From an uncultured Eubacteriales bacterium (GTDB taxonomy: Bacteria > Bacillota > Clostridia > Oscillospirales > CAG-272): a stretch of 9,321 nucleotides of DNA. Of this stretch, positions 1 through 6,233 are shown one piece after another; position 1 is the stretch's first letter; the number at the start of each line of letters is the position of its first letter. The notes beneath the pieces are model-generated. The model did not search any database. It saw nothing but the letters and a program-made list of their open reading frames with translations, and was not told where the DNA came from. The DNA lies in assembly GCA_934526185.1 (NCBI GenBank), contig CAKTAA010000082.1, forward strand, positions 1 to 9,321. Direction: 5' to 3'. The translations under genes were made by a program, and so were the position numbers.

Positions 1-316
1 CCTCAAGAGAAAGGCTTGTCCGGTTCAGCGTTACCGACTCAACCGGGACCGTATTGCGTACGGTTACGGTAATATAGTCGCTGCAGCCGCTTCCGTCGGT
101 TGCGGTGGCATAAATTCTTGCTGTTCCGGCCGCCTTTGCATAGATGTACCCGTTTGCTGCATTTACGGTGGCAACATTTGTATTGCTGCTGTGCCAGGTC
201 ACGCAATTGCAGTCGGCATTGACCGGACAAATCTCGGCAGAAACAGCGTAATACCAATTTCCTTTTTTTATCGTAACGCTTTTCGGATAAACCGTGACGG
301 AGCTTACACAAATCAT
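1..316 (-). CDS. Bacterial Ig-like (Big_2) domain protein, N-terminal part
   Basis: The gene starts at ATG 316-314 behind a strong AAGGAGG site and runs off the left edge, leaving about 105 codons. The visible protein begins MICVSSVTVYPKSVTI and then has the alternating beta-strand pattern of a group 2 bacterial Ig-like domain: 'VTVYPKSVTIKKG', a 'TWHSSNTNVATVN' strand pair, 'GYIYAKAAGTARIYATA' and 'ITVTV'. A second repeat seems to begin with 'PVESVTLNRTSLSLE' where the window ends. The domain holds four clustered cysteines (roughly residues 30-38) plus others, which is unusual for this fold. Such domains mostly serve in surface adhesion or as spacers on enzymes. No signal peptide is visible. 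It starts 14 bases after the stop of the DUF1906 gene, so the two are probably one transcript. The domain call is firm; the function of the whole protein is unknown. Confidence 0.75.
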   Translation of the reverse strand, partial: MICVSSVTVYPKSVTIKKGNWYYAVSAEICPVNADCNCVTWHSSNTNVATVNAANGYIYAKAAGTARIYATATDGSGCSDYITVTVRNTVPVESVTLNRTSLSLE

Positions 317-330
317 AGTATTTCCTCCTT

Positions 331-1137
331 TTAAAACATCTTTTCGATAATAACCTGCTCGTTGCGGACCAGGTTGAGATTGAAGACGGTTGTCTTGCCC
401 AGATCGTCCTCAATGGGATGACAGTCTCTGCCATACTGCCAGACGGCAATCTCGTTTCTCGTAAGACCAGACGGCGCGTACGGCATCCAGCTGTCGGGAT
501 GAATGAGGTGTGAGGTCGTAATGCCGTTGTATTCCTCTACGGCAGGGGCTGCTGCCCATATCAGGCACTTCTTGAAGATATCCCTGTCGCTCTGCATTCC
601 GCGGCTGAATTCACGGTCAAAGGCAAATTTTGCATCAGTATTCGCCTTGAATCCGGGCGTATAGCCTGCGGCCATAAGGGCTTTGGCGAAGCCTCTCATA
701 AAATCGCAGCTGACGGCCTCGTTCTCACCGATCTCAAGAAAGACAGCGGCTCCTTCGGGGATTCCGAGTTCAAAGGCGCGAAGATCAATCTTCTTTGCAA
801 GGATCGTGCCCTGCTCCTCGGTCTGCTTTGCGCCTTCGTCGGCATAGATCGCCGCGATCTTGCAGCCCTTGCTGTGGAGAAAATCGATTTCCTCTTTGGT
901 AAGACAATTTTCACCGGTAAGAAATCTTCCGTAGAAGTTCGGATAGATCTTGTTACGGACGATCCACTCAAACTCCTCGATGTTGTTTTGCAGAAGATCG
1001 TTTGCCTGGATTGCGGAATCGACGCCGAACAGGAGACGATTCACGGTTTTTGCCACTGCGGGCTCTGTGATGGAAGTCTTAGCGATATCCGCTTCGACGT
1101 TGATTGTTTTTGTTTTGTAAGTATTTCTACATGCCAT
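331..1137 (-). CDS. DUF1906 (Rv2525c-like) glycoside-hydrolase-like protein
   Basis: A 268-residue protein starting at ATG 1137 behind AAGGAGAG. After a variable N-terminus of about 33 residues, features of the DUF1906 TIM-barrel family (related to GH25 lysozymes) appear in order: 'LLFGVDSA' at 35-42 with an Asp at 40, 'YGRFLTGE' at 69-76, 'LTKEEIDFLHSKGCKIAAIYAD' around 79-100 (barrel strand with acidic end), 'AVFLEIGENE' at 131-140, 'GYTPGFKAN' around 158, and 'AVWQYGRDC' near 231-239, the usual Trp-Gln-Tyr close of the barrel. The family is thought to act on cell-wall polymers, but few members have been tested, so enzyme activity is an inference. No export signal is evident. It lies directly before the Ig-like protein, and a paired wall-acting and Ig-like protein would fit a surface or phage-related role. 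Confidence 0.75.
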   Translation of the reverse strand: MACRNTYKTKTINVEADIAKTSITEPAVAKTVNRLLFGVDSAIQANDLLQNNIEEFEWIVRNKIYPNFYGRFLTGENCLTKEEIDFLHSKGCKIAAIYADEGAKQTEEQGTILAKKIDLRAFELGIPEGAAVFLEIGENEAVSCDFMRGFAKALMAAGYTPGFKANTDAKFAFDREFSRGMQSDRDIFKKCLIWAAAPAVEEYNGITTSHLIHPDSWMPYAPSGLTRNEIAVWQYGRDCHPIEDDLGKTTVFNLNLVRNEQVIIEKMF

Positions 1138-1237
1138 AATTTAAACTCTCCTTTTTCTAAAATAAATTTGTTTTTTGTTTTTTTTCCTTGCGCCTGCGCG
1201 CATAGTAAAAATTTTAATGGCGATAATGCTTCCTGCG

Positions 1238-1253
1238 GAAGCTCCGGAGCTTC
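1238..1253. repeat. Perfect 16-base palindrome in the DUF1906 upstream region
   Basis: The bases GAAGCTCCGGAGCTTC read the same on both strands. The site lies about 100 bases before the DUF1906 start, in a stretch (1138-1430) with no supported gene. As RNA it could form a hairpin in the 5' leader of the DUF1906 transcript. It could instead be a binding site. No poly-T tract follows on either strand, so it does not look like a terminator. Confidence 0.4.
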
Positions 1254-1446
1254 TGTTCAATTAGAAATCGTTTCGTATCTTTGCCGGCAGAGGATACGCG
1301 CTCTTTCTGTTCTTCGCTCGGAAGTTCCCGCGCCTGCTCCCTCCTTTCTCGCATGCAGTTTATCGCCTAACACGGACAACTGCTGTCCGGATTAAAACAA
1401 AAAATAAAAAATGGGAGATAAATAGAATGGCAGAGGAGCATAAAGA

Positions 1447-1475
1447 AGTATTGTAAAAATACTGACCTATGCCAA
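1447..1475 (-). promoter_or_regulatory. Possible promoter for the DUF1906/Ig-like genes
   Basis: On the minus strand TTGGCA (1475-1470) is followed after 17 bases by AATACT (1452-1447). These match the sigma-70 type boxes at 5/6 and 4/6 positions. It would give a leader of about 300 bases before the DUF1906 start. This is the best candidate I could find in that region, but the -10 box is weak. Confidence 0.25.
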
Positions 1476-1491
1476 GTGAGCGGGAAATAAG

Positions 1492-1532
1492 AAAACTCTA
1501 TGTGAATGGACGAACCATTTGCATAGAGTTTT
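1492..1532 (+). terminator. Strong Rho-independent terminator, possibly bidirectional
   Basis: The arm AAAACTCTATG (1492-1502) pairs with CATAGAGTTTT (1522-1532), and the inner arm AATGG (1505-1509) pairs with CCATT (1515-1519), with only G-U wobbles between them. This gives a nearly perfect 18-pair stem around a five-base loop, followed by TCTTTTT. On the minus strand the exit side is also T-rich. No convincing gene on the plus strand ends just before it, so it may insulate the DUF1906 genes from the unit ending at 1702, or mark the end of an inserted element. Confidence 0.8.
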
Positions 1533-1541
1533 TCTTTTTGC

Positions 1542-1691
1542 TTATTTCAATTTTTCATCGTCTGCAGGACACGCAGCCGTCACCGGAGGGGACGATCTTG
1601 GGGGCTTGGGGGGATATCCCTCAACAAGCGTTTGGACGGTACTATCCGGCCAAAAACGCAAAACATATACATGTTTGCATTGCTTGCCGAA
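1542..1691 (-). other. Startless proline-rich reading frame, possible gene tail
   Basis: Between the stop of the AAA/S8 gene and the terminator, the minus strand keeps one frame open for 49 codons, ending in TAA at 1544-1542. It reads with features such as 'YVLRFWPDSTVQ' and then a proline-rich tail 'GYPPKPPRSSPPVTAAC' ending 'DDEKLK'. It has no usable start codon near its beginning and no ribosome binding site. It could be the broken end of a gene whose body was lost when neighbouring DNA was inserted or deleted. It may equally be a chance frame in G-rich DNA, since frames on the other strand are also open here. I do not recognise the sequence. Confidence 0.2.
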
Positions 1692-1701
1692 TTACTTTCG
1701 A

Positions 1702-3435
1702 TTATTTTTTATTGAACATCTCAACTTCAATTTCATGATTCTCAACAACAGATTCAATAGTTGTTCTTATAGGTTCATAAATCGATATATCTTGATTTAC
1801 TGCCTCAAAACTTACAGCTAGACTATACTTTGCCTTAAATAAGCTACCCCATCCCTTGTGACCGCGTACAGCAACACAAAACGCATCACTCAGTTGGTTA
1901 GATTTGATTATACACCAGTCTTTCTGTAGCGTCCCGTTTTTTCTTGAGTATCCGTCTGCAAAACCACGATTAGTTGCTTCGCCTAGTACCCAATCAAAAT
2001 TACCATCATCCTCAATTACAGAGCCGGTTTCAAAAATTCGTTGAGCAAAAGTTTCTGCGCTTTCACCTATCCGACTACAGCACCAATCCAACCATGTAGA
2101 TAAGTACCATTTGACATAGCGGCGAGTTCTACGAGGATTCGCGGCGTAAGACAATGTAATCTCAATCAAAATGTCGTAATCTTCACCAACTGAAGATAAT
2201 TCTTCTGGAATTGGAATTTGGAAAATATGCGCTTCGTTATCTCCTAATTCCATAAGAACGGGAGTTATTAATGTTATTCTATACTCATCATTACTTGTTG
2301 CTCGGTGAACATCCGGTATACCATATCCAATATGCCTAAGCATAGAAACACAATCTTCTTTTGTAAGATCACTGGCTTTTTTAGGCCAGCGTGCAGACTG
2401 TGCAATAAGAGCCCTATATAACAATGCTGGGGCTTCAGGTAAGCTTTTCTCTATTTGAGTAGCAATATATGTAACTTTGGGTGCAGCAAATGATGTGCCT
2501 ACTGCATCTCTTGCAAAAGCAGGACCTTGTGGTGATTTCCGAATCAACTCAGGGCATACTTCCGGCGGTGTCGATAATATAGGGGGATTACTACCTTTAT
2601 TATACGCATGGGTCCCTCCGTACTCCACAACCTCCGGCTTTAATACGTCCCATATTCCTGGTCCAGAGCGAGAGAAGGATGAAACACAATCAGATTTACC
2701 CAAGGCAACTATATCGTCTGTTTCAAAATCAGTAGCTGATACAGAGCCAACCGTTAAAGCCTGCAGACTTTGAGCTGGATCAGATATTCTAAGCAACATA
2801 TTTACGATTCTAGGAACTTCCCCAACATCTTGTGTGGTAGTTCTGGATTTTGCTATGAAATCACATTCGTCAAGCAATAAGACCACAGGTTCATTTTTGC
2901 AATAGTCAAAAACCATACGAAGGTTAGATGCGGATTCTCCAAAATACGAAGAGAGCAAGGAGTCAAATCTAACTTTCAGTAATGGTAACCCCAAATTCCA
3001 AGCAATTCTTTCTGCGCTCATAGTTTTTCCGCATCCTGGGGGACCATAAAGGAGCACTTTCCTTTTGGGAACAAGATTGTATTTTTTTAACCTCTCACGT
3101 GCAGCATATTCTTGCTCAATAGATAACAGCCGTTCTTCCACGCTTTCCGGTAAAACCATATGGTGTTTCAACTGTTCGCGTGGAATATAAGAAACCAACT
3201 GTGAATTATTACGTTTGCTTTTAGGCAATGAGGCCAATCCTGTTTCATTTCGTCGACTATCAAATAGAGTATATTTAGGTTTCTCTGTGATTGTTAACTT
3301 TTCTAATGAATCCGCCAGTACATTATGACCAAGTTTTCTTTCCTCTTGAATAATCGTAATAGCAATCTTTTTCAAGGAAACTATATCTTCTGTATATATA
3401 GCTTTAAAAAGCCGTTTATATAATTCTGCTTTCAT
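1702..3435 (-). CDS. AAA+ ATPase fused to C-terminal half of subtilisin-like (S8) protease
   Basis: A 577-residue ORF starting at ATG 3435 behind GAGGGAG. Residues 1-95 are a variable N-terminal region. Residues 96-217 are the front of an AAA+ ATPase domain with Walker A 'GPPGCGKT' (131-138), a pore-loop-like 'SLLSSYFGES' (159-168) and Walker B 'VVLLLDE' (184-190). Right after 'RIVNMLLRIS' (209-218) it passes into subtilase sequence: 'DPAQSLQALTVGSV' (219-232), 'FSRSGPG' (254-260), 'LKPEVVEYGGT' (265-275) and the catalytic-serine block 'GTSFAAP' (313-319, Ser315). Residues 380-577 resemble the beta-rich C-terminal region of the AAA-paired S8 family. Sensor 1, the arginine fingers and sensor 2 of the ATPase are absent, as are the catalytic Asp and His blocks and oxyanion Asn of the protease. 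In relatives these are two separate adjacent genes. An in-frame deletion of well over 1 kb is the simplest origin, so neither activity is expected. The gene is visibly more AT-rich than its neighbours. Confidence 0.8.
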   Translation of the reverse strand: MKAELYKRLFKAIYTEDIVSLKKIAITIIQEERKLGHNVLADSLEKLTITEKPKYTLFDSRRNETGLASLPKSKRNNSQLVSYIPREQLKHHMVLPESVEERLLSIEQEYAARERLKKYNLVPKRKVLLYGPPGCGKTMSAERIAWNLGLPLLKVRFDSLLSSYFGESASNLRMVFDYCKNEPVVLLLDECDFIAKSRTTTQDVGEVPRIVNMLLRISDPAQSLQALTVGSVSATDFETDDIVALGKSDCVSSFSRSGPGIWDVLKPEVVEYGGTHAYNKGSNPPILSTPPEVCPELIRKSPQGPAFARDAVGTSFAAPKVTYIATQIEKSLPEAPALLYRALIAQSARWPKKASDLTKEDCVSMLRHIGYGIPDVHRATSNDEYRITLITPVLMELGDNEAHIFQIPIPEELSSVGEDYDILIEITLSYAANPRRTRRYVKWYLSTWLDWCCSRIGESAETFAQRIFETGSVIEDDGNFDWVLGEATNRGFADGYSRKNGTLQKDWCIIKSNQLSDAFCVAVRGHKGWGSLFKAKYSLAVSFEAVNQDISIYEPIRTTIESVVENHEIEVEMFNKK

Positions 3436-3475
3436 AAAAAATCTCCCTCTTATTATATTTGCGGCAAAAGTAGGA

Positions 3476-3715
3476 TCATGGCTTATTCACTCTATACTTC
3501 TGTTGTCTGGAGGAAGTTTTTTCAATCGGCTCTATATATGTACCAGTAGTATGCACATAATTTAGAAACAATGTACCTAATAATAACCTGTCACTGCGAG
3601 ATATTCTGTTCCATTCATAGCCTTTAAACAAATCTCGTACGAGAAAAATTTCGTTATGATTTAAATGCTTTGTTTCATCTATAGCCTGAGTCAAAAGATC
3701 GTTTGCTGTTGCCAT
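3476..3715 (-). CDS. DUF1413-like small protein
   Basis: A protein of 79 residues reading MATANDLLTQAIDETKH from ATG 3715. A GTG one codon earlier is also open, but the AGGAGGG site is only three bases from it and six from the ATG, so I prefer the ATG. The core 'EIFLVRDLFKGYEWNRI' followed by 'LLLGTLFLNYV' and a C-terminal 'QQKYRV' matches the pattern I know for DUF1413 proteins of Firmicutes, whose function is unknown. No signal peptide or membrane segment is seen. It lies 40 bases before the AAA/S8 ORF on the same strand and shares the promoter at 3751-3779. It may therefore be an accessory or regulatory partner of that unit, which is inferred from position only. The family call is from memory. 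Confidence 0.7.
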   Translation of the reverse strand: MATANDLLTQAIDETKHLNHNEIFLVRDLFKGYEWNRISRSDRLLLGTLFLNYVHTTGTYIEPIEKTSSRQQKYRVNKP

Positions 3716-3750
3716 CACAAACCCTCCTTGTTGTAAACAATGTTGTCAAT

Positions 3751-3779
3751 ATCATAACACTTATAAACACAAAAGGCAA
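3751..3779 (-). promoter_or_regulatory. Promoter of the DUF1413-AAA/S8 unit
   Basis: On the minus strand TTGCCT (3779-3774), exactly 17 bases, then TATGAT (3756-3751) preceded by the extended -10 dinucleotide TG. It stands about 35 bases before the DUF1413 start. Between the -10 box and the start lies an imperfect inverted repeat (arms 3731-3739 and 3741-3749, 7 of 9 matching) that could be an operator. Confidence 0.6.
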
Positions 3780-3865
3780 TACTGACTTCTAACTACTTTC
3801 ATCGGGTTAGCAAAACATATGATCTAACATCAAACATTCTCAAATAAATACCAACCGGATGTATC

Positions 3866-3894
3866 TTGACAAGAAACCTTCTATCCGATATAAT
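3866..3894 (+). promoter_or_regulatory. Consensus promoter of the TetR gene
   Basis: TTGACA (3866-3871), a 17-base spacer, then TATAAT (3889-3894): a perfect match to both sigma-70 type boxes. It is 42 bases before the GTG start of the TetR gene. So strong a promoter in front of a repressor gene fits tight autorepression through the palindrome just downstream. Confidence 0.85.
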
Positions 3895-3898
3895 AAAT

Positions 3899-3915
3899 AC
3901 ATACTAATCGTATGT
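3899..3915. promoter_or_regulatory. TetR operator, autoregulatory site
   Basis: ACATAC-taatc-GTATGT is a perfect inverted repeat of six-base arms around five bases. It begins four bases after the -10 box, where a bound repressor would block transcription start. The core CATAC/GTATG recurs at the ABC promoter (4668-4681), which is why I assign it to the TetR protein. Binding has not been shown. Confidence 0.65.
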
Positions 3916-3935
3916 TAAAGAAAGGGGGAAGTTAT

Positions 3936-4583
3936 GTGGCACGGAACAAATACCCTGAAGTGACCGTGGAAAAAATTCTTGATGTGGCCCAGCGGCTATT
4001 TTTAGAAAAAGGATATGACAACACCACCATTCAAGATATTGTAGATCATTTGGATGGCCTATCCAAAGGAGCCGTCTATCATCATTTCAAATCAAAAGAA
4101 GAAATTATGGACGCAGTAGGCGACCGGATGTTTTCTGCAAATAACCCCTTTGAGAAAGTTCGAAAGCGTTCAGATTTGAACGGTCTACAAAAGCTGCGTG
4201 AGGCCATCCGACTGAATCAATCGGATGAAGAACGGACCAGTATGACAATACAATCTATTCCTCTCACGAGGAATCCCCGGCTTCTGGTAGAGATGATTGA
4301 ATCCAACTGGCGTATTCTAACCCCATATTATCAAGAGCTGCTGGAAGAAGGAAATAAGGATGGCTCTCTGCATACCGAGTATACCAAAGAAATTGCGGAA
4401 CTAATGCCATTGCTCACCAGCTTATGGCTACTGCCATCTGTGTTTCCTGCGGATAAAGAGGGAATGAAGCACAAGTTCCGTTTTCTTGGTGATATGCTGG
4501 AGAAGATGGGAGTTCCCCTTATGGACGATTCTATCTATGCTTTGGTGGAAGAATTTTTTGAAAAAATGCCAGAAGAAAAATAA
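3936..4583 (+). CDS. TetR/AcrR family transcriptional regulator
   Basis: The frame is open from ATG 3912, but the AAGGGGG site lies downstream of that codon and seven bases before GTG 3936, so GTG is the likely start, giving 215 residues. The N-terminal helix-turn-helix is classic TetR: 'ILDVAQRLFLEKGYDNTTIQDIV' at about 14-36 and 'LSKGAVYHHFKSKEEI' at 42-57. The C-terminal 150 residues are helical and would bind an inducer and form the dimer; the ligand is not predictable. It diverges from the DUF1413 unit and precedes the ABC/MFS genes, separated from them by a terminator and a second promoter. The matching palindromes at its own and the ABC promoter suggest that it represses both and is released by a substrate of the exporters. 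Confidence 0.92.
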   Translation: MARNKYPEVTVEKILDVAQRLFLEKGYDNTTIQDIVDHLDGLSKGAVYHHFKSKEEIMDAVGDRMFSANNPFEKVRKRSDLNGLQKLREAIRLNQSDEERTSMTIQSIPLTRNPRLLVEMIESNWRILTPYYQELLEEGNKDGSLHTEYTKEIAELMPLLTSLWLLPSVFPADKEGMKHKFRFLGDMLEKMGVPLMDDSIYALVEEFFEKMPEEK

Positions 4584-4585
4584 AG

Positions 4586-4608
4586 TTGCCGCAAGGCAAT
4601 TTTATTTT
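4586..4608 (+). terminator. Terminator after the TetR gene
   Basis: TTGCC, loop GCAA, GGCAA, then TTTTATTTT, beginning three bases after the TetR stop codon. With flanking A/T pairs and one G-U pair the stem extends to about nine pairs, closed by a stable GNRA-type loop. It separates the regulator transcript from the exporter unit. Confidence 0.75.
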
Positions 4609-4639
4609 AAAGATATACATTCATTCGACCGGTATTATA

Positions 4640-4669
4640 TTGATGCCGTTTTTTCTTTAAAGCTATACA
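4640..4669 (+). promoter_or_regulatory. Promoter of the ABC/MFS export unit
   Basis: TTGATG (4640-4645), an 18-base spacer, then TATACA (4664-4669). Both boxes are one or two bases from consensus. The -10 box overlaps the first arm of the predicted TetR operator, so a bound repressor would shut it off directly. Confidence 0.55.
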
Positions 4670-4682
4670 TACCGTCGTATGG
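4667..4682. promoter_or_regulatory. Second TetR-type operator, on the ABC promoter
   Basis: ACATAC-cgtc-GTATGG repeats the CATAC/GTATG arms of the site at 3899-3915, with a spacer of four instead of five bases and one mismatch in the outer arm. An overlapping palindrome ATACC/GGTAT (4669-4685) is also present, so the exact centre is uncertain. Position over the -10 box supports repression. Confidence 0.55.
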
Positions 4683-4699
4683 TATTGAAAGGAGTAAAG

Positions 4700-5431
4700 A
4701 TGAAAGAAATCGTAATTTCTACAGACCGGATAACCAAAACCTTTTCCGGGAAAGAGGTTATCAGGGACTGCCGAATTTCAGTGGAACGAGGGACGGTCTA
4801 CGGTTTTCTTGGTAAGAACGGAGCCGGAAAAACCACCATGTTCAAATTGCTGCTTGGTTTTCTCAAACCAACAGCCGGGACTGCTACTGTTCTCGGTATG
4901 GACAGTGTAAAAGAGAATGCCAAAATTCTAAAACATACCGGAAGTCTGATTGAAGCCCCTGTATTCTACGAACATTTATCGGCTACCGATAATTTGCTCC
5001 TCCATTTAGCCTATATGGGGCTTGAAAACATGGAGGTGGAGCCGGTGCTTGAGCGTGTAGGGCTTCCCGGCACAGGTACACAACCCGTCCGTGAATTTTC
5101 TTCGGGAATGCGTCAGCGTTTGGCAATAGCCCGCGCTATTGTTCATAAACCGGAGGTATTGATTTTAGACGAGCCGGTTAATGGACTTGACCCTGTGGGA
5201 ATGAGAGAAATGCGCGTTCTGTTTCGCCAGCTTGTCGATCAAGACGGGATGACGATTCTGCTATCCAGCCATCTTTTATCCGAAGTGCAGCAAGTTACCG
5301 ACCGTATCGGGGTGATTGCAAATGGAAGGCTTGTGCTGGAGGAGGATACCGAAGGAATCCGCCGAAATCATCCAGACGATATGGAAGATTATCTGATCGG
5401 CGTGATGGAAGGAGGGCAGCTCCATGAATAA
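4700..5431 (+). CDS. ABC transporter ATP-binding protein, ABC-2 (BcrA-like) type
   Basis: A 243-residue nucleotide-binding subunit. ATG 4700 is chosen because AAAGGAG lies six bases before it; the longer frame from 4679 would put the ribosome site inside the gene. Motifs in order: Walker A 'GKNGAGKT' (38-45), the region 'LIEAPVFY' (83-90) in place of the usual Q-loop glutamine, as in BcrA-type ATPases, signature 'FSSGMRQR' (133-140), Walker B 'VLILDEP' (153-159), D-loop 'NGLD' (161-164) and the switch 'SSHLLSE'. It overlaps the permease gene by eight bases, so the two are translationally coupled. Close family types export bacitracin, lantibiotics or other peptides, but the substrate cannot be read from the sequence. 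It is the first gene of the TetR-controlled unit. Confidence 0.93.
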   Translation: MKEIVISTDRITKTFSGKEVIRDCRISVERGTVYGFLGKNGAGKTTMFKLLLGFLKPTAGTATVLGMDSVKENAKILKHTGSLIEAPVFYEHLSATDNLLLHLAYMGLENMEVEPVLERVGLPGTGTQPVREFSSGMRQRLAIARAIVHKPEVLILDEPVNGLDPVGMREMRVLFRQLVDQDGMTILLSSHLLSEVQQVTDRIGVIANGRLVLEEDTEGIRRNHPDDMEDYLIGVMEGGQLHE

Positions 5432-6131
5432 ACTCATATCTTTGGAAGTTAAGCGAAACCGCCTGCGTCCTTACCATATTGCAGTGCTGATCGGTGGTTT
5501 TACCCTGTTGGCTTTTCACTATTTTATGGCTGCGATTCCTCTTATCGACCCAACGGAAGCCGACATTGCAATGTTTTCTTCTTATGACTTTCTGATTAAC
5601 TTAAATCATCTTGTAAGTATGGCTATATTTGGGATTTTAGGTGCGGTGATGGGGACGCGATTTGTCATAGCGGAATATAGCGGAGCAAAGGCAATTTTAT
5701 TATTCTCCTATCCGATCCGCCGAAAAAAGATGATGGGCGCAAAGCTATGGCTGGTTTTTTGCTATCCTGTTGCCGCCATGCTGCTGTGTGGAATTGTGAT
5801 AGGCAGTGTGTTCTTCGTTACCGAGAACTTGTTCCCCCTTATGTGCGACCATCTCACATGGGAAACGATAGGATGGGCTTTTCTTTCCCTCCTGTTCCAT
5901 TCTCTTTTGGCTGGTGCTGTGGCACTTTTGTCGATATGGATTGGATTTCTGAAAAAATCTATTCCCGTAACGATTGTAGCGGCGGTCATTGCTGTAACAA
6001 TCCTATGTCAAGTGCTCTCGGCAGCTTTCTCTTTCCGTCCAGTGCTTTTTATTCTGTTGGGCGTTGCAGTAATCCTCGTAATGGTAGCTGTGAGAAGTCT
6101 GTTTTATCAAGTAGAAAGTATGGAAGTGTAA
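5424..6131 (+). CDS. ABC-2 type transporter permease
   Basis: A 235-residue membrane protein beginning inside the last codons of the ATPase gene, with AAGGAGGG before its ATG. Six hydrophobic stretches are visible at about 17-37, 62-80, 106-131, 148-173, 179-199 and 203-224, as expected for an ABC-2 half permease. The basic loop 'YPIRRKKMMGAKLW' (about 96-109), after 'FVIAEYSGAKAILL', is a usual feature of this family and probably contacts the ATPase. With the upstream ATPase it would form a dimeric exporter of two ATPase and two permease chains in the cytoplasmic membrane. The TAA stop lies four bases before the ATG of the short ORF that precedes the MFS gene. Confidence 0.88.
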   Translation: MNKLISLEVKRNRLRPYHIAVLIGGFTLLAFHYFMAAIPLIDPTEADIAMFSSYDFLINLNHLVSMAIFGILGAVMGTRFVIAEYSGAKAILLFSYPIRRKKMMGAKLWLVFCYPVAAMLLCGIVIGSVFFVTENLFPLMCDHLTWETIGWAFLSLLFHSLLAGAVALLSIWIGFLKKSIPVTIVAAVIAVTILCQVLSAAFSFRPVLFILLGVAVILVMVAVRSLFYQVESMEV

Positions 6132-6134
6132 GCA

Positions 6135-6233
6135 ATGATGGAAAAAGAATTTAATCAAAAGGTCGAGAACATGGCTACACCGTTTGATTCGTATTCAGGA
6201 GGAAAAAATGAAGCAGAAACTTTTTACCCGTAA
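6135..6233 (+). CDS. Short ORF between permease and MFS genes, uncertain
   Basis: A 32-codon frame beginning ATG ATG four bases after the permease stop, reading MMEKEFNQKVENMATPFDSY and ending in a stop 26 bases inside the MFS gene. Its own ribosome site is weak. It carries the MFS ribosome site (AGGAGG) within its last third, so translation of it could couple permease and MFS expression. It could also be the head of a gene cut short by a deletion. I do not recognise the sequence. Confidence 0.25.
   Translation: MMEKEFNQKVENMATPFDSYSGGKNEAETFYP

Noticed and set aside
1214..1354. Minus-strand ORF of 46 codons, rich in Arg, Glu and Lys
   Set aside because: There is no ribosome site before its ATG; the only AAAGGAGGG is inside the frame with no start after it.
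874..1395. Plus-strand ORF of 173 codons
   Set aside because: It lies mostly antisense to the DUF1906 gene, has no ribosome site and its product has no recognisable domain.
1427..1456. Nine-codon plus-strand ORF before the strong terminator, a possible leader peptide
   Set aside because: The ribosome site is weak, there is no downstream gene for it to control, and it is too short to support.
1469..1821. Two overlapping plus-strand ORFs (89 and 100 codons)
   Set aside because: They read through the terminator hairpin and into the antisense of the AAA/S8 gene, with no ribosome site and no recognisable family.
5747..6154. Plus-strand ORF of 135 codons inside the permease gene
   Set aside because: It is out of frame with the clear six-helix permease, and its product is rich in Cys, Trp and Arg as expected of a shadow frame.
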